Positions 36,593-49,194 are shown, counted from the first letter of the stretch. The stretch: 64,000 nt of DNA from Geosiphon pyriformis (GCA_016748015.1 JAAOMT010000439.1:663097-727096); one strand, 5' to 3'. The notes: generated by a model not told the origin, from the sequence alone. Program-made: numbers and translations.

Positions 36593-36992
36593 TCAGTTGT
36601 TGTCGACTTGCATCTCTGATGTGGCAATTGGTGTGGCTTTGTATAAGGGCTTTGTTTTCAATGATTTGTATTGTGAGTCTGTTTCTGTTTACAAAGATCC
36701 TAAGGTGATGGTTTTTAATGTTGTGGATTTTGTTCACAAGTTTTGCCTTGCATTCCGTGATGATATTTGGCTGGTTCATACAAGACACTGGGCCATTATA
36801 GAGAAGAATAAGCTAATTCCACATGATGGCTCTGTCCCTGTTTCCGTTTCCAGTTTTGCTTCCCGGCTTTTGGCTGGTATGGTTAGGTTGTTGGGTATTG
36901 CAGATGCACTCGGCATTAGTTTTGGGTTTTGCAAGTCTTGTTTATTTTTTGCAGGTATTAGTAACATGATTTCTGTTGGTATAAGTGCATAG
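34569..36992 (+). pseudogene. LINE D ORF2 fragment (RT palm to C-terminus)
   Basis: Reads in one frame for 2.4 kb: RT motif FVDD near 34611, thumb region, RNase H from about 35710 (YIDGSL, then ELQAI, then SNSQAA) and zinc knuckle near 36450, ending at a TAG at 36990-36992. Seven in-frame stops (about 35019 TGA, 35193 TAG, 35517 TAG, 35970 TAA, 35976 TGA, 36363 TAG, 36549 TAG) and no frameshift. Three are at Trp positions conserved in copies B and C (NKW-DA, HWKRLD, CWIE). The third RNase H Asp is Asn (SNSQ), again G-to-A. Confidence 0.8.
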
Positions 36993-37127
36993 TGTTGTTT
37001 TGACTGGTTTGAGTGACTGGTCATATGTAGAAAAAGCATGATTCGTACTTAGTTTAGATCATTTGAATAATGTATAGTTCTAGGTAGTGTTTGGACTTCA
37101 CTCATTAAAAGAGGAAAAAAAATAAAT

Positions 37128-38172
37128 ATTATTAACTTTAAAAAAAAGTCATTAATTTTATTAATTAAAGTTTTTATAACTTTATTAGTAATAATAATAT
37201 TGATTTATAAATTATTATGCAATAATACTGTTGTCTTATTTTTTAAATTAAAAAAAATATTAATAAAAATATTGTCTTTAATATTAATAATAAATAAAAT
37301 AATAATATTATTATTGTTATTAAATTCTAAACTATTATTAATTTGTTGTTTTTCTATTATAATAAAAAAACTTAAATAGTTTTAGATATTTAAAAATTAC
37401 AATTGTATATTTTTTGAATTTTTGGCACAGTTTTTTTGCTGTTTATTATTAGTGTTAAAAATTAGCTAATAAATAATTATTGCTAATTACCAATTTTGTT
37501 AAATAGTTTTTGTTTTTGGATTTTTAATAAGCATTAAAACTAAAAATTATTGTTAAAATTGTAATTGTAATTATAAAACTAGTTTTTATAATTGTAATTA
37601 ATATATAATTTATAATTATAAATAAAAATAAGATATATATATAAACTGTTATATTATAATTTTAATGCTAAAAAATAATACTAAAATGCTCAATATTGTT
37701 TTTGTAAAGTTATAAATTTGTAATTAAGATTTTAATATTAATTTTTTAAATAATTATAAATAATAATTTATTATAATATAATTTTGTTTATAATAGTAAT
37801 TACAAATTTAAATTTTTGCTGTCATTTTAATTTAACAATAATAACTGCAATTGGTTTTAAAAATAAATGTTGGTTTTAATTATTTTTATAATATTATAAA
37901 ATTTAATATATAATCTGATTTTTAATTAAGTATTTTTTAATTTTTAATTAATAGTATTATTAAATTGTTTTAATTTATTATTTAATTCAAATAAATTATT
38001 TATTGCTAAATTTATTGTTTAGATATAATTGGCTTTGAATTTAATTAATTCAAATTTTTTTGTTAATATAAGATTAATTAAGTAAAATAAATATACTTAT
38101 TGTAAAAAATTATTACATAGTTTTTGAATAAATTGGTTTAAAATTTGAAATATAATAAAGTAATTAATATTA
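37128..38172. other. AT-only spacer, no gene seen
   Basis: A/T-rich, with no ORF and no visible ordered repeat. It is flanked by LINE D and LINE B tails and is similar in texture to the decayed relics. Confidence 0.6.
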
Positions 38173-38310
38173 ATTTTTTTTATTTTTTATTTTTTTAACA
38201 AGTGAGGTCCAAGCGCAACCTAGTGCCATACATCATACAAATAATTTAAACTAGGAGCGAATCATGCATTTTCTATACATAACCAGCCATTCAGGCCAGT
38301 CAAGACTACA

Positions 38311-41300
38311 CTATACACCTATATGCACAGAAACCAAATTCCCAATACCTGAAAAGAATAGACAAAACTTATGAAACCCGAAACCAACCCCAAAAGTCTC
38401 AGCCACACCTAGCAATCTAACTACACCAGCTGAAAAAACCATAGACAAACCAGAAACTAAAATGGGGGTGGAGCCATCATGCAGAACCAAACCGTGCTTT
38501 TTCATAAATGCTCAGTGTCTGGTACAGACCAATCAAATGTCATTCTGAAACGCAAGACAGAACCCATGTACAAAATTCACAATTTTATTAGCCCCAATCT
38601 TAGAATCCCTAAAAACCGAAACAGATTCACGATACCAATCATTGAAAACAAAGCTCTTATACAGAGCAGCACCAACCCCAACTTCAGAAGCACAGGTAGC
38701 CAACAGCTGCAAGACACACAAAGAAGACTGAAACAGACCAGAAAAAGTCTCCCAAGCCAAAGCATGAACATTCAACAATTGGGCACAACTAGTGGCGTCA
38801 TGAGAACAAGAAAAGACATGATCCGAGATCTCAACATTATCACAATACAAATACACTACACTGGAGTACCTTCTATTATACAAATACTTATGCATAGCAA
38901 CTGGGAGCCGACAATGAAGAGCCTTCATAAAGTAAGTCCGAAAGCCAGCCATATGCACACTAGTGGAACCAGCAGCCAAGTGAGAATTGGGGTGCCACAC
39001 CAGAGAAGACATGGACCAATTAATATCAGCACGCAAACCATCTGCCACAACCCAAGATCCAGACCCAACCTCCCAGTGAGCGCAATGAACCGAACAGAAA
39101 ACATCACGAACAAAGTGTCTAGAATTACCAGAAACTGCAGTACCATCTGCCTTCAGAAAACGTTCACTGACCAAATAAGGCAGGTGCCAAACAGAAGAAG
39201 CAGCCTCCTTAGCAAGTGCATCAGCATGCTCATTGCCTGATATGTCTAAATAACTCCTAACTTTAATCCAATTCACTTCCAAATTCTTGCGACAAATGAC
39301 ATTAGTAATGTGACGGTACTCAATCCAACAATGGTTCTTAAAATCCGGATAAACCAACAAAAACTCCGACTTGTACACATCCACAGCAGCTTGGCTGTCC
39401 GAAAACAAGTCAACTGACTGAAAAGAGAGAACACACTTAAGAGCCAAAGCAATTGCCTGCAATTCTATCAGAGTAGAAAAAACTAAACCAAACACCCCAA
39501 CACCCAAACTCAAGTTAATGTCCTCAAAAAAAATGGCAGCATCTGTTTTCACGTCAACAGTGCCCAGACCACTTAGAGACCCATCTGTTGTTACAGTTTA
39601 AGAATTTAGCAAAAAAAATCATAAAAATAATACAAACTATTCAATCATAATATAGCACAGTAATAATCTTAAAAAGGTAATGATTAACATAGTAGCAAAC
39701 ACCATCTCACGATAATGGCAAGCACCAGTTCACAATAGCAGCCAACACCAACTGGTGATAGCAGCAAACACCAGGTTGAAATATCAAAAAGAAAGTATTT
39801 TCTCGTAGAACTACAAACATGTATATATACAGTAGTTTTAATATTAGAAAATAATCAATCAAGTAATAAAAATCATAACTTATCAAGCAACAGATCCAAT
39901 TTTATCCAACAAACTCCACTTTAAATTATACTTTCAAATTAAATATCCCAAGAAACCTTTAAAAATCAAAAAGAAATGAAAAAGAATATTTAAAATGAAA
40001 CTATCACAACCCAAAGTATTAAGAAACTTACTTGTATTATTTATTGAATGAAACTATCATTCATCAACTGAATCCCTTGGAAGAATAATCCTTGATTAAG
40101 ATTATTCACGTTGTTACTAATTGATAAAAGCTTTATTGTGAGAATTAGAAAAGCACTAAAGACCATTAACATTCTGTGTTTCTAGATTAGAGAAACACAT
40201 CAGGCAATTGCAAGGATAGTCTCAGAGAAGACCCCAGACAGTGGGTAGATTTCAGTTCAGCCTCTGAGAAGGAGTACATAAACACACACAACAATCAAGA
40301 ATTAAAGAATAACTTACATCACAACAGTAAAAAAAAAGCCTTCAGTGTAACAGTGACATTATCACACAAATAAAATTGAGAAACTCATGAAAGACTGATT
40401 GCAATTAAAGCGGAATATCAGCAATTAAATATAACAAGAAAACCATCCCATAATACCGTATATACAGACAGGCGAGCAGTATTAATGGTCAGCAGAGTGT
40501 TACAAACCACACCAAAACCATGAGACAGATGAACATCAGAACCAGCACGATCCTCCACAAAATAGGGACAAATAGAAGAAGGAACAACACTACCAAGAAA
40601 TTGAATGGAGAGATCAAACCACAAAGGGACTGGGCCATGAAGGTCTAGTCTCTTCCAATGCTTAAAGATTTCCCAACTGAAAACATCCCCATTACAGTCA
40701 TGAAGCTGTTCTACAAAAGCAATTCCATAACGCCTGAGTGAAGAGACACACTTGAAAAAATAACATTCACTGAGAACCAGAAACATAGGAGTACCACTTC
40801 AACGGCAAAAAACACAAGTCAGAGAGCCACCCAAAGACAAATCATACCCAGAAAAGATACAAACCACATTCGCCAAAAAATTATTCAAAGAACTGATACC
40901 AATGCAAGCCGGAAACAGCAAGGAATGACGAGGACACCAGCTAAGAGCCTGAAAGTCATGAGACCTATAAGAGAACAAGTGATTCAAGACACCAGTAGAA
41001 TTTGCAAAAGCAACAACAGAGGCCGATTTACTCTCAGTCTGGATCTGTTCGAAGGTCTTTAAATTGTACAAAAAGGGGTGATAAAGTGCATCACTGGGGA
41101 AATCACGTGGCAACCCAGACTTAGATCTCAAGATCTTGTGTATTAGAGCATCCCATTTATTACAAACACCAACAGAAACGAAACTGAACTGAGTCCTGTA
41201 GTTGATGATAGAGAAAAAAACTGCAAACACCAAATATGCACACTGTTTGTCCAAAACCGTCTTCCTTAAAACAAAATTCACAAAAAACCGCACATCCGCC

Positions 41301-43870
41301 TGAGCTTTAGCCAAGCTAGGCTTCGAAAGACTCTCAAAAGACAAAAAGATACCAAGATAGTGATGAGATTCCCCTTTCTTGGTAATAGAAATGGGCAAGC
41401 CACTAATGGTTAAATGAGGGTCCATCACTTGGCAGTTGATAGGAATGGCAACTGTCTTGTCGTTATTTACAGAAATGTCATTGAACCTGAAAAATTCACT
41501 AGCAACATTAAGGATGTGTTGAGTAGCAGCCTGGCTGCTACCAACCCAAATAGTATCATCGACGAAAGCACCAGCAGTGAGAAATAAAGTCAGTTTAGCT
41601 TGAGGATTTACTCAGCCAGTTTTGGAAATAAAATGAGAATTCATTCTGTAACCACACACACTCTCCTGTCTCTTGATCTCGCACAAAAGTGAATCATAAA
41701 AAATACACCAGAGAAGGGGTGAGAAAACTTCTCTCTGATCCAGCCCATCATGGACACAATACTCATTAGTCAAGCCAAAATCAGTCATCACCCTGTTGAC
41801 GCAACTATTGTGAATACTGCCAAAAAATCTAATAAACCTGTCACACATTTTGATCCTGACCAGACTCCTCCTAAGATGTTTCCAACCAACCAAGTCATAA
41901 GCTTTGTGCATGTCTTGTAAAACCAGCCAAAGTTCACAGTTCTTTTCCAAGGCATCCTCAACCACAGAACTGATAGCAAAAATGGGAGATTGCATCATCA
42001 TACCTTTCAAAACAGAAAAATTGTCTCCACGAAGAACCTCAAAAGTGCTGTAAGCCAATGAAATCCTATCTAAAAGGATCTTGAAAAAAATCTTGCAGGC
42101 CGTTTCAATTAAAGCTATAAGATGGGTGTTCGTGAGAACTTCCTCCCATTCATATGGTTTAGGAATCATCAAAACCCAAACTTCTTTCCATGGCCCAGAA
42201 ACCAATTTACCAACCAAACAGAAATTCAAAAGCACCAAAAGCAAATCCAAAACAGATTTGTCACAATGTTTTCATAATTCATTGGAGATACCAGAAAGAC
42301 CAGCCATCTTTCCATCAGGAAGATCCTTGACAACAGTCAACAATTCATCAAAACTAATCGAACACATGACATCAGAGAAAGCACCATCAAACACGTAATC
42401 CAGAGGCCAATATTGGCAGGCCCAATCCTCAGAAATGTTAGATACCACCACATGCTTTTTGGTCCAACCCTCCATAATTTTGTCTACTTTAGACTTAACC
42501 AAATCAGGCTCTAAAACCAACTCATCTTCTACAACCAAATGATCCAGGACCATCTTGCGAAAAAGATGCTCCAAAACACTCCTAATGGTGTGTCCCTTGT
42601 TCAGCTCAAAACTTTCCATCCTCTTACCAATAGCCTGTTTGATCAAGGATTTCTCAGCGCGCTTGGATTCTAATAACTTAAAAGAGCAGTACGATTTCCT
42701 TGCTTTGGCCAGCACAGAACAAATAAGATCAAAATTAGAACCTGAAAGAAACAGAGACTTAACTACTGATGCACCAGGGGAGTCGAACTTGTGCCACACC
42801 TCCAACAAAGAAGCAAAACCATCACTAGAAGCCAAATGCAAAGTCTTGACCAACTTAGAAACCAGCAGTTCCAGCTTGTGAAACCTAGAGGAAGTCTTGG
42901 TAAACACACCATCAAAATCTTTGAATCATTTTTTCTTAAATGTACCACCTGCTGAAAAAACCATGATCTTGCGAATAATGTCCCACATAGCGTCCATATC
43001 TGAAAACCCCACTGCCACACCAAAAGCATCCAAGAACATAGAGGCATTAGCAGCCAAAGCATCTTTGAACTCCAACCATCTAGCTTTATTGGCACTCTTG
43101 ATGTCAAACTTCCAACAATCTCTATTCGCTTGCATGCAAAGAGAATTTAAGCACATATCCAAAAGTCCACCCAAACCCAAAAACATTGAAACAGCTTGAT
43201 GGTCCATGTCAAAATGCTTACTGACATTTAAAATCCCATGATTTGCTATCGCATTGACCAGATTCGGGGAGACAAACACATAATCAATTGTTTTTTTAAC
43301 ACCCCTAGAATTTTTCCAAGTGGACATTTTCGCAGCCAGACTACTGACTAAAGAATTAACCAGACCCAAATCAAAGCATTTTTTAAAACTTGCACTCTTA
43401 TGAGAACCATCTTTATTAAAATCACCCCTGAGAACGACAAAAGAAGATTCGTTAACAGCCCTCACAATAAGAGAGTTGATCTCATCAGCCTGAGAAAACC
43501 ATACTACCAAAGAAGCACCAGCATAAAGCCCCAGAATTAACACTGAGAGCTTATTCTTGAAAAGTAATTTAATAGACAGAAGCCGGCCAGGCACTTCAGA
43601 AACCTTGTACACATGCCTTGTCAAAAAAGAGTCCATGACAACTACCACACCAGCACCCAGATATCCAGAATCCAAACCAGAGGTAAACACCCAAACACCA
43701 TCAAACTTGTTGATAATTCAGGAATGAACCTTATCCTTCAACTTTGTCTCAGTAAAAATAGAAACCAAATTGCCCATGTCTTTGTGCCAATGAATTATAA
43801 TGTCCTGCTTCGCAGGAACGTTCATGCCCCGAACATTACATGTAGCAAATTTCCAAACCAGATTGCTCAT
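38311..43870 (-). pseudogene. LINE B ORF2, six TGA stops and one LTR insertion
   Basis: Starts with an ATG at 43870-43868 that overlaps the ORF1 TGA. Endonuclease 43850-43200 (CNVRGM, TETKL, GDFN intact, DHQAV), RT about 42350-40900 (LVLQDMHKAYDLVGW, AFVDDTIW), RNase H about 40460 and 39585-39230 (VYT|DGSL split by the LTR, ELQAIAL, SDSQAA, NEHAD), zinc knuckle near 38840, stop 38313-38311. After removing the LTR and one 4-bp duplication the frame is unbroken over about 4.7 kb. Stops lie near 43715, 42926, 42272, 41612, 40799 and 38533. All six are TGA: five at Trp positions conserved in other copies, one at an Arg position. Confidence 0.86.
39589..40455. mobile_element. Solo LTR, family B
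   Basis: 867 bp. Starts TGTTACAG and ends CCATAATA; the copy at 1-677 ends CCGTAACA, so two transitions have hit this end. Flanks are CTGT (39585-39588) and CCGT (40456-40459), a 4-bp duplication with one T/C difference. It lies in the RNase H catalytic motif of LINE B, between Thr and Asp of the VYTDGS sequence. No coding capacity. Confidence 0.85.
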
Positions 43871-45737
43871 TGGGGTGAAGACAGTAAAGAGGAACCCGAA
43901 CCAGCACACAAGAGATCTAATCTCACCAAAACAGAACCAACTGAAGCCTCCAGAGCTAACATTTTAGACTCCAAACCACCCACCTTGGTAGTTAGAACCT
44001 TCGAACTACTCAAATTAAAGCCAGCACCCATATCAATACTTGGAGAATGGAGATTGGATGATGCCAATTCACCATCCAGAGCCATGTCAGAATTCAAACC
44101 AGGGGCCAAAGGCATAGATCCAACCAAAAAAGGGGCACCAATTTAACAAAACTCAATTTTCTCAAAATATCAGACACTTGGTTAGCCAACAACTCGAGAG
44201 AGTGTTCCAAAGATGCCAAGCGAGCATTCAAAGAAGAGTTGGCAATTGTAGAAGAGGGAGGACCACTGCCCAAATCTGAGATCATATGGTAAGAGGAACC
44301 AGCACCAAGACCAGAACCAGAAGGAAAGCCACCAGAAGGGGAAGCAAGAGAGACTACCTGGGCCCACAATTTGCCACCAAAGGCAGCAGGGCGGGATATA
44401 AAAACATTTTTCTTTGCATATAACTTGGCCAACTGGAGATGATCCACACCAGGAGCACACCTTTTATTAAAATTATTCAAAAGATCAGAAGACAACAAAT
44501 TTGATGCATCACACTCTAAAGCTAAATGTCTAAGATGCTCACATTTTCCATACCGAACCAAATCCAGTCTAGTCCAAAAAAGATAAACACCACCAAAAAC
44601 AGGCTCAGTAAGAAAAGCAAAATTCAGATCATTCTCGGATTTGAAGCCAATGACAGCACAACAAACCCTATTGCCAATGTTCAATGAACGATTAATGATG
44701 TAAGTTCTGTCATTAGTTCTATCCAGAAGATTACTAAGATCATGTGCTGTTGTTCCTACTGGCAACGTAAACAAAAGCACCCTAAAACAATCTCTAGAGG
44801 CCCAGATATTGTGATCTCCCACAGCTTTCGCCACATGCACAGAGTCTTTCCCAATTAAGAAGGACCATTTTGAAGCCAATTGCTCTGCCTGTCCCAATTT
44901 GGTGAATTCCACTATAGCCTTCTGCCACATTCCGATTAGCTGAATTTTGATTGATTTAATATCCCCAAATTCAGACACTGCGGCGACAATCATTTCTTTT
45001 GGTGTATCCATGAGAATTTTTTTGATGATTATGGCCTGATCTGAATGCACTCCTTGTCTCTTGAGATTGATGTTTATGATGATCCCATTTTCTCCAGCCA
45101 ATAATGCAGCTTTTTTTATGCTTTTTTCTGATGTGAATGTAGATCTGATGATTCCTTTAAATTTTGAGAAAGTAGTGGCTTCCCCAAAACCATTGATTTT
45201 TGAGAAAATTTTTCTTATGAGCTGAGTCTTTACCATCACCGATTTGCCTTCCATATTTGATATATTGATATCCAAAGCAAATGATTTTTTAACCATTATT
45301 TCAACTTGAGCCTTAATAATTTTAGGATCTAACCAAATCCTGTCCAGAGAGATACCAAGAGGAGAAGGGAGGGGACCACCATTATTATCATCCATATTAT
45401 AATCCAAGAAACCAAGAAGGGAACTGTAGTCCAAATTATTCTTAACTCTTTTTGCCTTAGGAGTTGTTGTAGCCAAGCTGAGAAAAGAACCACCACCACC
45501 ACCAGCCAATATGTCACCAACAACACTGTCACCAGAATCACTTTCCATATTCGAGTATTGACTTCTTGTAGAACAAGGTTTGGCCAAAGCAGCTTCTTTC
45601 TTATCACCAGACTGATTCATATGGCGAAGGGAAACCCTTTTCTTTTGAGAGAAAGAGCCATCAGTAGAACCAGAAAAAGCACCAACAGGAGCTTTCTTAT
45701 TCAACATACTACTGCTGGGAGCAGCTTCCAGGTCCAT
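43867..45737 (-). pseudogene. LINE B ORF1 (RRM-like, CCHC knuckle), one frameshift
   Basis: RNA-binding protein of the LINE. I place the start at the ATG at 45737 (MDLEAAPSS), which aligns with copy A; an in-frame ATG at 45779 is also possible. It is open for over 540 residues. RRM-like segment near residues 230-290 (IKIQLIGMWQKAIVEF), then the zinc knuckle near residue 415, where the first Cys is Tyr (YGKCEHLRHLALEC; Cys to Tyr is a G-to-A change). A run of six T on the coding strand (44131-44126) shifts the frame; the homologous C-terminus continues in another frame to the TGA at 43869-43867. A homopolymer assembly error would also explain this. Confidence 0.82.
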
Positions 45738-45878
45738 AACAAATGGATTATTTGTAAGAGAAATAGTAAAATATAGCAAGTAGAAAAAACAAAAAAAAAA
45801 AACAAAGAAACTACTTTCAAAAACGTGCTCTTTGGGGAATTTGGGATGTAGGAGAGAAAGAAGTTTTATTTTTTTTAT

Positions 45879-46877
45879 ATTAATAATTTGTATTTATTAT
45901 AAATTTTAATAAAACATTCAAAATAAATTGTAATTGCTTTATTTTTTTTGTTTTATAATAATAAAATAAATTTAAAGCCAGTTAATACTATTGTTATTAT
46001 TGAAATATTGTAAAAAAATAGTTTTAAATATTGTAAAATTCTGTGAATTTGTAATTAAGTTTTATTATTATAAATTAACAGTATTTTAAAAAATATATAA
46101 TATTATTTAAAGTATTTTATTATTATTTTAATTATTGGCTATAATGATTTTTTTTATGTTATTTAGTCAAAGCTAAACATTATTGTTTTTATTAATAAAT
46201 TTTTTAATTTTTATAATTAATATATAGATTATTAAAACTATTAATAATAATAATAAGTTTAATAATAAAAAAGCTTTTATGTTTAATAATATTAATAATA
46301 AATAAATTGATATAATTAAATTTAATAGTATTAAGTTTATTAAATTTATCAAGTTTAAAATTATTTTTAAAGTTTAAATTGTCAAAGTTTTAATTAAAAT
46401 AAATTTTAAAATCAAATTTTTTTAAGTTTTTTTTTATTTTTATTTTTTTTCAGACTTAATATTTTTTTAATTACTAATAAAACCAAATTTAAATTTAAAA
46501 AATAATAATTATAACAATAAAAATATAAATAACTATAATATAAATTTTTTAAAATATTTTTTATATTTTTTTAATAAATTGTTATTTTTAAAGTTGTTTT
46601 AAAAAATAAGTTTGAAAATTTTTGGTTTTGTAGTAAACATTAATACAGTTTTTAATAAAATTTGAATAATATTTTTTAAAGTATAATTCTAATAGCAAAA
46701 TAACTTTTAGCTTTTTTTATTAAGATATTATTATTATTTTTAGATATTATAATAAATATTTAAAATAGTATTTTAAATATATTTGTAAATTTCTGAATAA
46801 ATTTTTGTTAATGTATTTACAAAATCATAAAATTAATAATAATTAGTGTATTGTTTAAGTTTTTTATAAAAATTTGC
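45879..46877. other. AT-only spacer, no gene seen
   Basis: A/T-rich filler between LINE B and LINE derivative G. No ORF or ordered repeat. It may be the upstream part of the relic around LINE C. Confidence 0.55.
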
Positions 46878-46890
46878 TTTTATAAATTTT

Positions 46891-49181
46891 TTATTATTAT
46901 TAAAAATTTAACAAGTATGGTTCAACCACTACTTAGTATAATAAAACAAACTAAGTATTCTAAATTAAGTGAAGTTTATTTACTTTCTACATATAATTAG
47001 CTACTTGAGCCAATTTAAGCTATATTATGCTGACAGCTTATAAAAAACTTGCCCAAAGTAGACATCTTCTGAATTATATCAAACAAAGTGAGACTACTAG
47101 GAACCAATCCAACAAACTATTTGATTGTTTTCATGAGACTGAACCTAATCTCAAAAGATTTAAATTCTCAGAATGCCATTAATTTACCAAACATCTCATC
47201 ACTTACTTTAACTAAAACATCAGAATTACCAGACAAATCAATATTTTTTATGCTACACTCAGTTTTTAATGCTACCATCTCTTTCTTCAACTTACCAACA
47301 AATTTGCTGAAAGCACTCAAATGCACCATAAGTTCATTAATTTTGTTTCTAAGCTTGCTGTTAAACACAAAATTACTCTTAATAAATTGTTCAAAAGCAG
47401 TTACCAACTCACCAATAGGCTTAACAATAGATTCAATCAACATTAACAATTTGGCCAAGTCAGATTTCAAAGACATGAGCCAAGACAAAATCAAAAGATT
47501 ATTTTTAACTCCAGAAAAAGAAGTAAAAGTTACCAATAGAGAGAAATCAGAAGAGTCCAGAGAGACAGACATCTTAGCAAAAACTTTGTGTTTACAAAGC
47601 ATAGAACAAACATTTTGGGAGTTTTAGAAGAAAAGACAGAGACATTTTACAATTTACAGCCAAGTAGTTTATTTCTTGACACCTAAAACAGTACTAACAA
47701 CCAGATATTTCCCACCAAATACAACACTTTTTTTATGTACTAGTCTTAACAATAGCAGCATTTAAATCAATCTGAGATCCAAACATAACCAAAACAAACT
47801 GAAAATAATGACCAGAATCAGAAAAGCAAAGAATAAAACATGTCTAATCATCAACCTAAAAAACCATATCACTGATTTCAAAAGCAGTACAGCCAAAAAA
47901 AAGGTTGATCAGCTTGGCTTTAAACTTATTACAAAATAAAATAGTTTCATTCTGATTCACTAAGGAGAGAATTTTAATACTATTTTTGTCTACCAAAACT
48001 AATCAATGGCTTAAAACAAACATAGTAGAGTCCAACATTTTAAAATAAACAATCACATATTGCCAAACACCAGCAGGCTTTAGCATGACATAAGTAATAC
48101 TACCAAACACACCAAAAGCTGTCTTAATATTAGCAACAAACACATCTAAAGGCACATTACACAGTACAACAATAGCAGAAAAAGAACCAAACTTAGAAAC
48201 CACCAAAAACTTAACAATTTTAAGAGTGACCAAACAAACAGAACTTGTAAGTTTAACCAAAAATGCAGCTTTCAAAGACACTTGAGAAGCAAACTCCATA
48301 CAGAAAAGTTTTATATTGTCTTTTAACACTGACTTTACATCCAGAAAACCATGTACAAACTGAAAAACAGTCTTAACATAAGCCAATTTGATCTTGAAAA
48401 TAGCATCAAACACTAGAGTAGAAGTCACTCATTCAGCAAACTTTTAATAACTAGCAATGATTTCTTAAGCACTATCAGCAACAGCACCAAAAACCAGAAG
48501 AAAAGATGATTTAATTTCCATTTGGTCAGCCCAGTTCTTAAGAACAAATGACATCACAGAAGATATTTGCTTTGCTTTTAAAACCAGTAAGAATTTGCCA
48601 GAAAGCATTATATTTGGCAATACAGCTAATGATTAATCTTGGTCTATCTTAAATAATGTGCTAGATAAAACAATAAAGATTTTATTTAAGATCTCAATTG
48701 GAACCACAAAGAAGTTTGGTGTAATAATAGCAAAAGCAAACAACTGTTTCACTTTTCTGAACTTTTGGTCTTTTTGACCATTTTTTTTAAAAAAGAGATA
48801 CTAATAACACTTGGTATTAAAACTATAAAAGAGAAGACCAACTTATTAACTGGTCTGTTATTAAAAATTTTTGGGCTCTTTGAAAAAATAGAGGCAATAC
48901 TGGGATTAATTTAAGTGTGTTTTTTTGAAAGAACTTTGACTGGTAAAAAACCAGCCAAAAATAAAAAAGTTGCTTTAGTGACTATCAAAGGCAGCTTTTT
49001 ACGATTATTGGGTAATAAAAAGACTTCTAAAACATTTTGCCTAGTTGTTTTCACAACAGAAAGAGCTTTTCTGGTTGAAATTTTATTAAGTATCTTAGAA
49101 AAAATATTAGGTACAGCTTTTTTACTTTTTACTTTGGTCATAGTCATAAAATTAAGGAGATAAAGTTTTTTTTGATGTTAT
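46891..49181 (-). mobile_element. ORF1-only LINE derivative G
   Basis: 2.3 kb. On the minus strand: 5' end near 49165, a degenerate ORF1 (49147-47168), then directly the LINE 3' end (ATGTAG near 46990, then TAGTGGTTGAACCATACTTG at about 46908-46928). ORF2 is absent. The 13-bp repeat TTTTATAAATTTT at 46878-46890 and 49182-49194 is a candidate target duplication. If it is real, the element inserted in this short form. It may be a non-autonomous derivative mobilised by full LINEs; that is inference. Confidence 0.65.
47168..49147 (-). pseudogene. Divergent LINE ORF1 of element G
   Basis: A Lys-rich N-terminus (MTMTKVKSKKAVPN) is followed by broken reading, then an open stretch 48428-48003 with the RRM-like end (AFGVFGSITYVMLKPAGVWQYVIVYF), parallel to the ORF1 motif FGEIKSIKIQLIGLWQKAVVKF in copy A. 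A zinc knuckle near 47680 reads CFRCQEINYLAVNC; the His ligand is Tyr, as a C-to-T change would give. A coiled stretch of 144 residues (47602-47168) follows. Several stops and frame changes. Function would be RNA binding in the LINE RNP. Confidence 0.6.
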
Positions 49182-49194
49182 TTTTATAAATTTT

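Larger units (their letters stand above)
32115..37127 (+). mobile_element. LINE copy D, 5'-truncated, with an assembly gap inside
   Basis: The LINE sequence starts abruptly in the RT palm (SQAGLTSFFAAGAFVDD) in AT-only DNA, so the 5' half is missing, as in aborted target-primed reverse transcription. It runs to the shared 3' end and an A-rich tail at about 37127. The block before the gap (32115-34150) and the block after (34557-36592) are the same sequence; the true insertion is probably about 2.6 kb. Confidence 0.8.
38184..45867 (-). mobile_element. LINE copy B, full length, youngest-looking
   Basis: 5' end near 45863 (CTTCTTTCTCTCC on the minus strand), 3' conserved end near 38197-38290, T-run tail on the plus strand. 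Candidate target duplication ATTTTTTTTAT at 38173-38183 and 45868-45878, low complexity. Without the solo LTR at 39589-40455 the length is about 6.8 kb. It has higher GC than copies A and C and the fewest lesions: one frameshift in ORF1 and six stops in ORF2. Confidence 0.87.

Noticed and set aside
38479-39240. 253-residue plus-strand ORF
   Set aside because: It is antisense to LINE B ORF2, which has clear RNase H and zinc-knuckle motifs on the minus strand.
38311-43870. Nuclear recoding of TGA as Trp
   Set aside because: TGG is common in the same ORF and in RRN7/SPT2. Copies A, C, D and the gypsy element show TAA and TAG too. Decay explains all of them.
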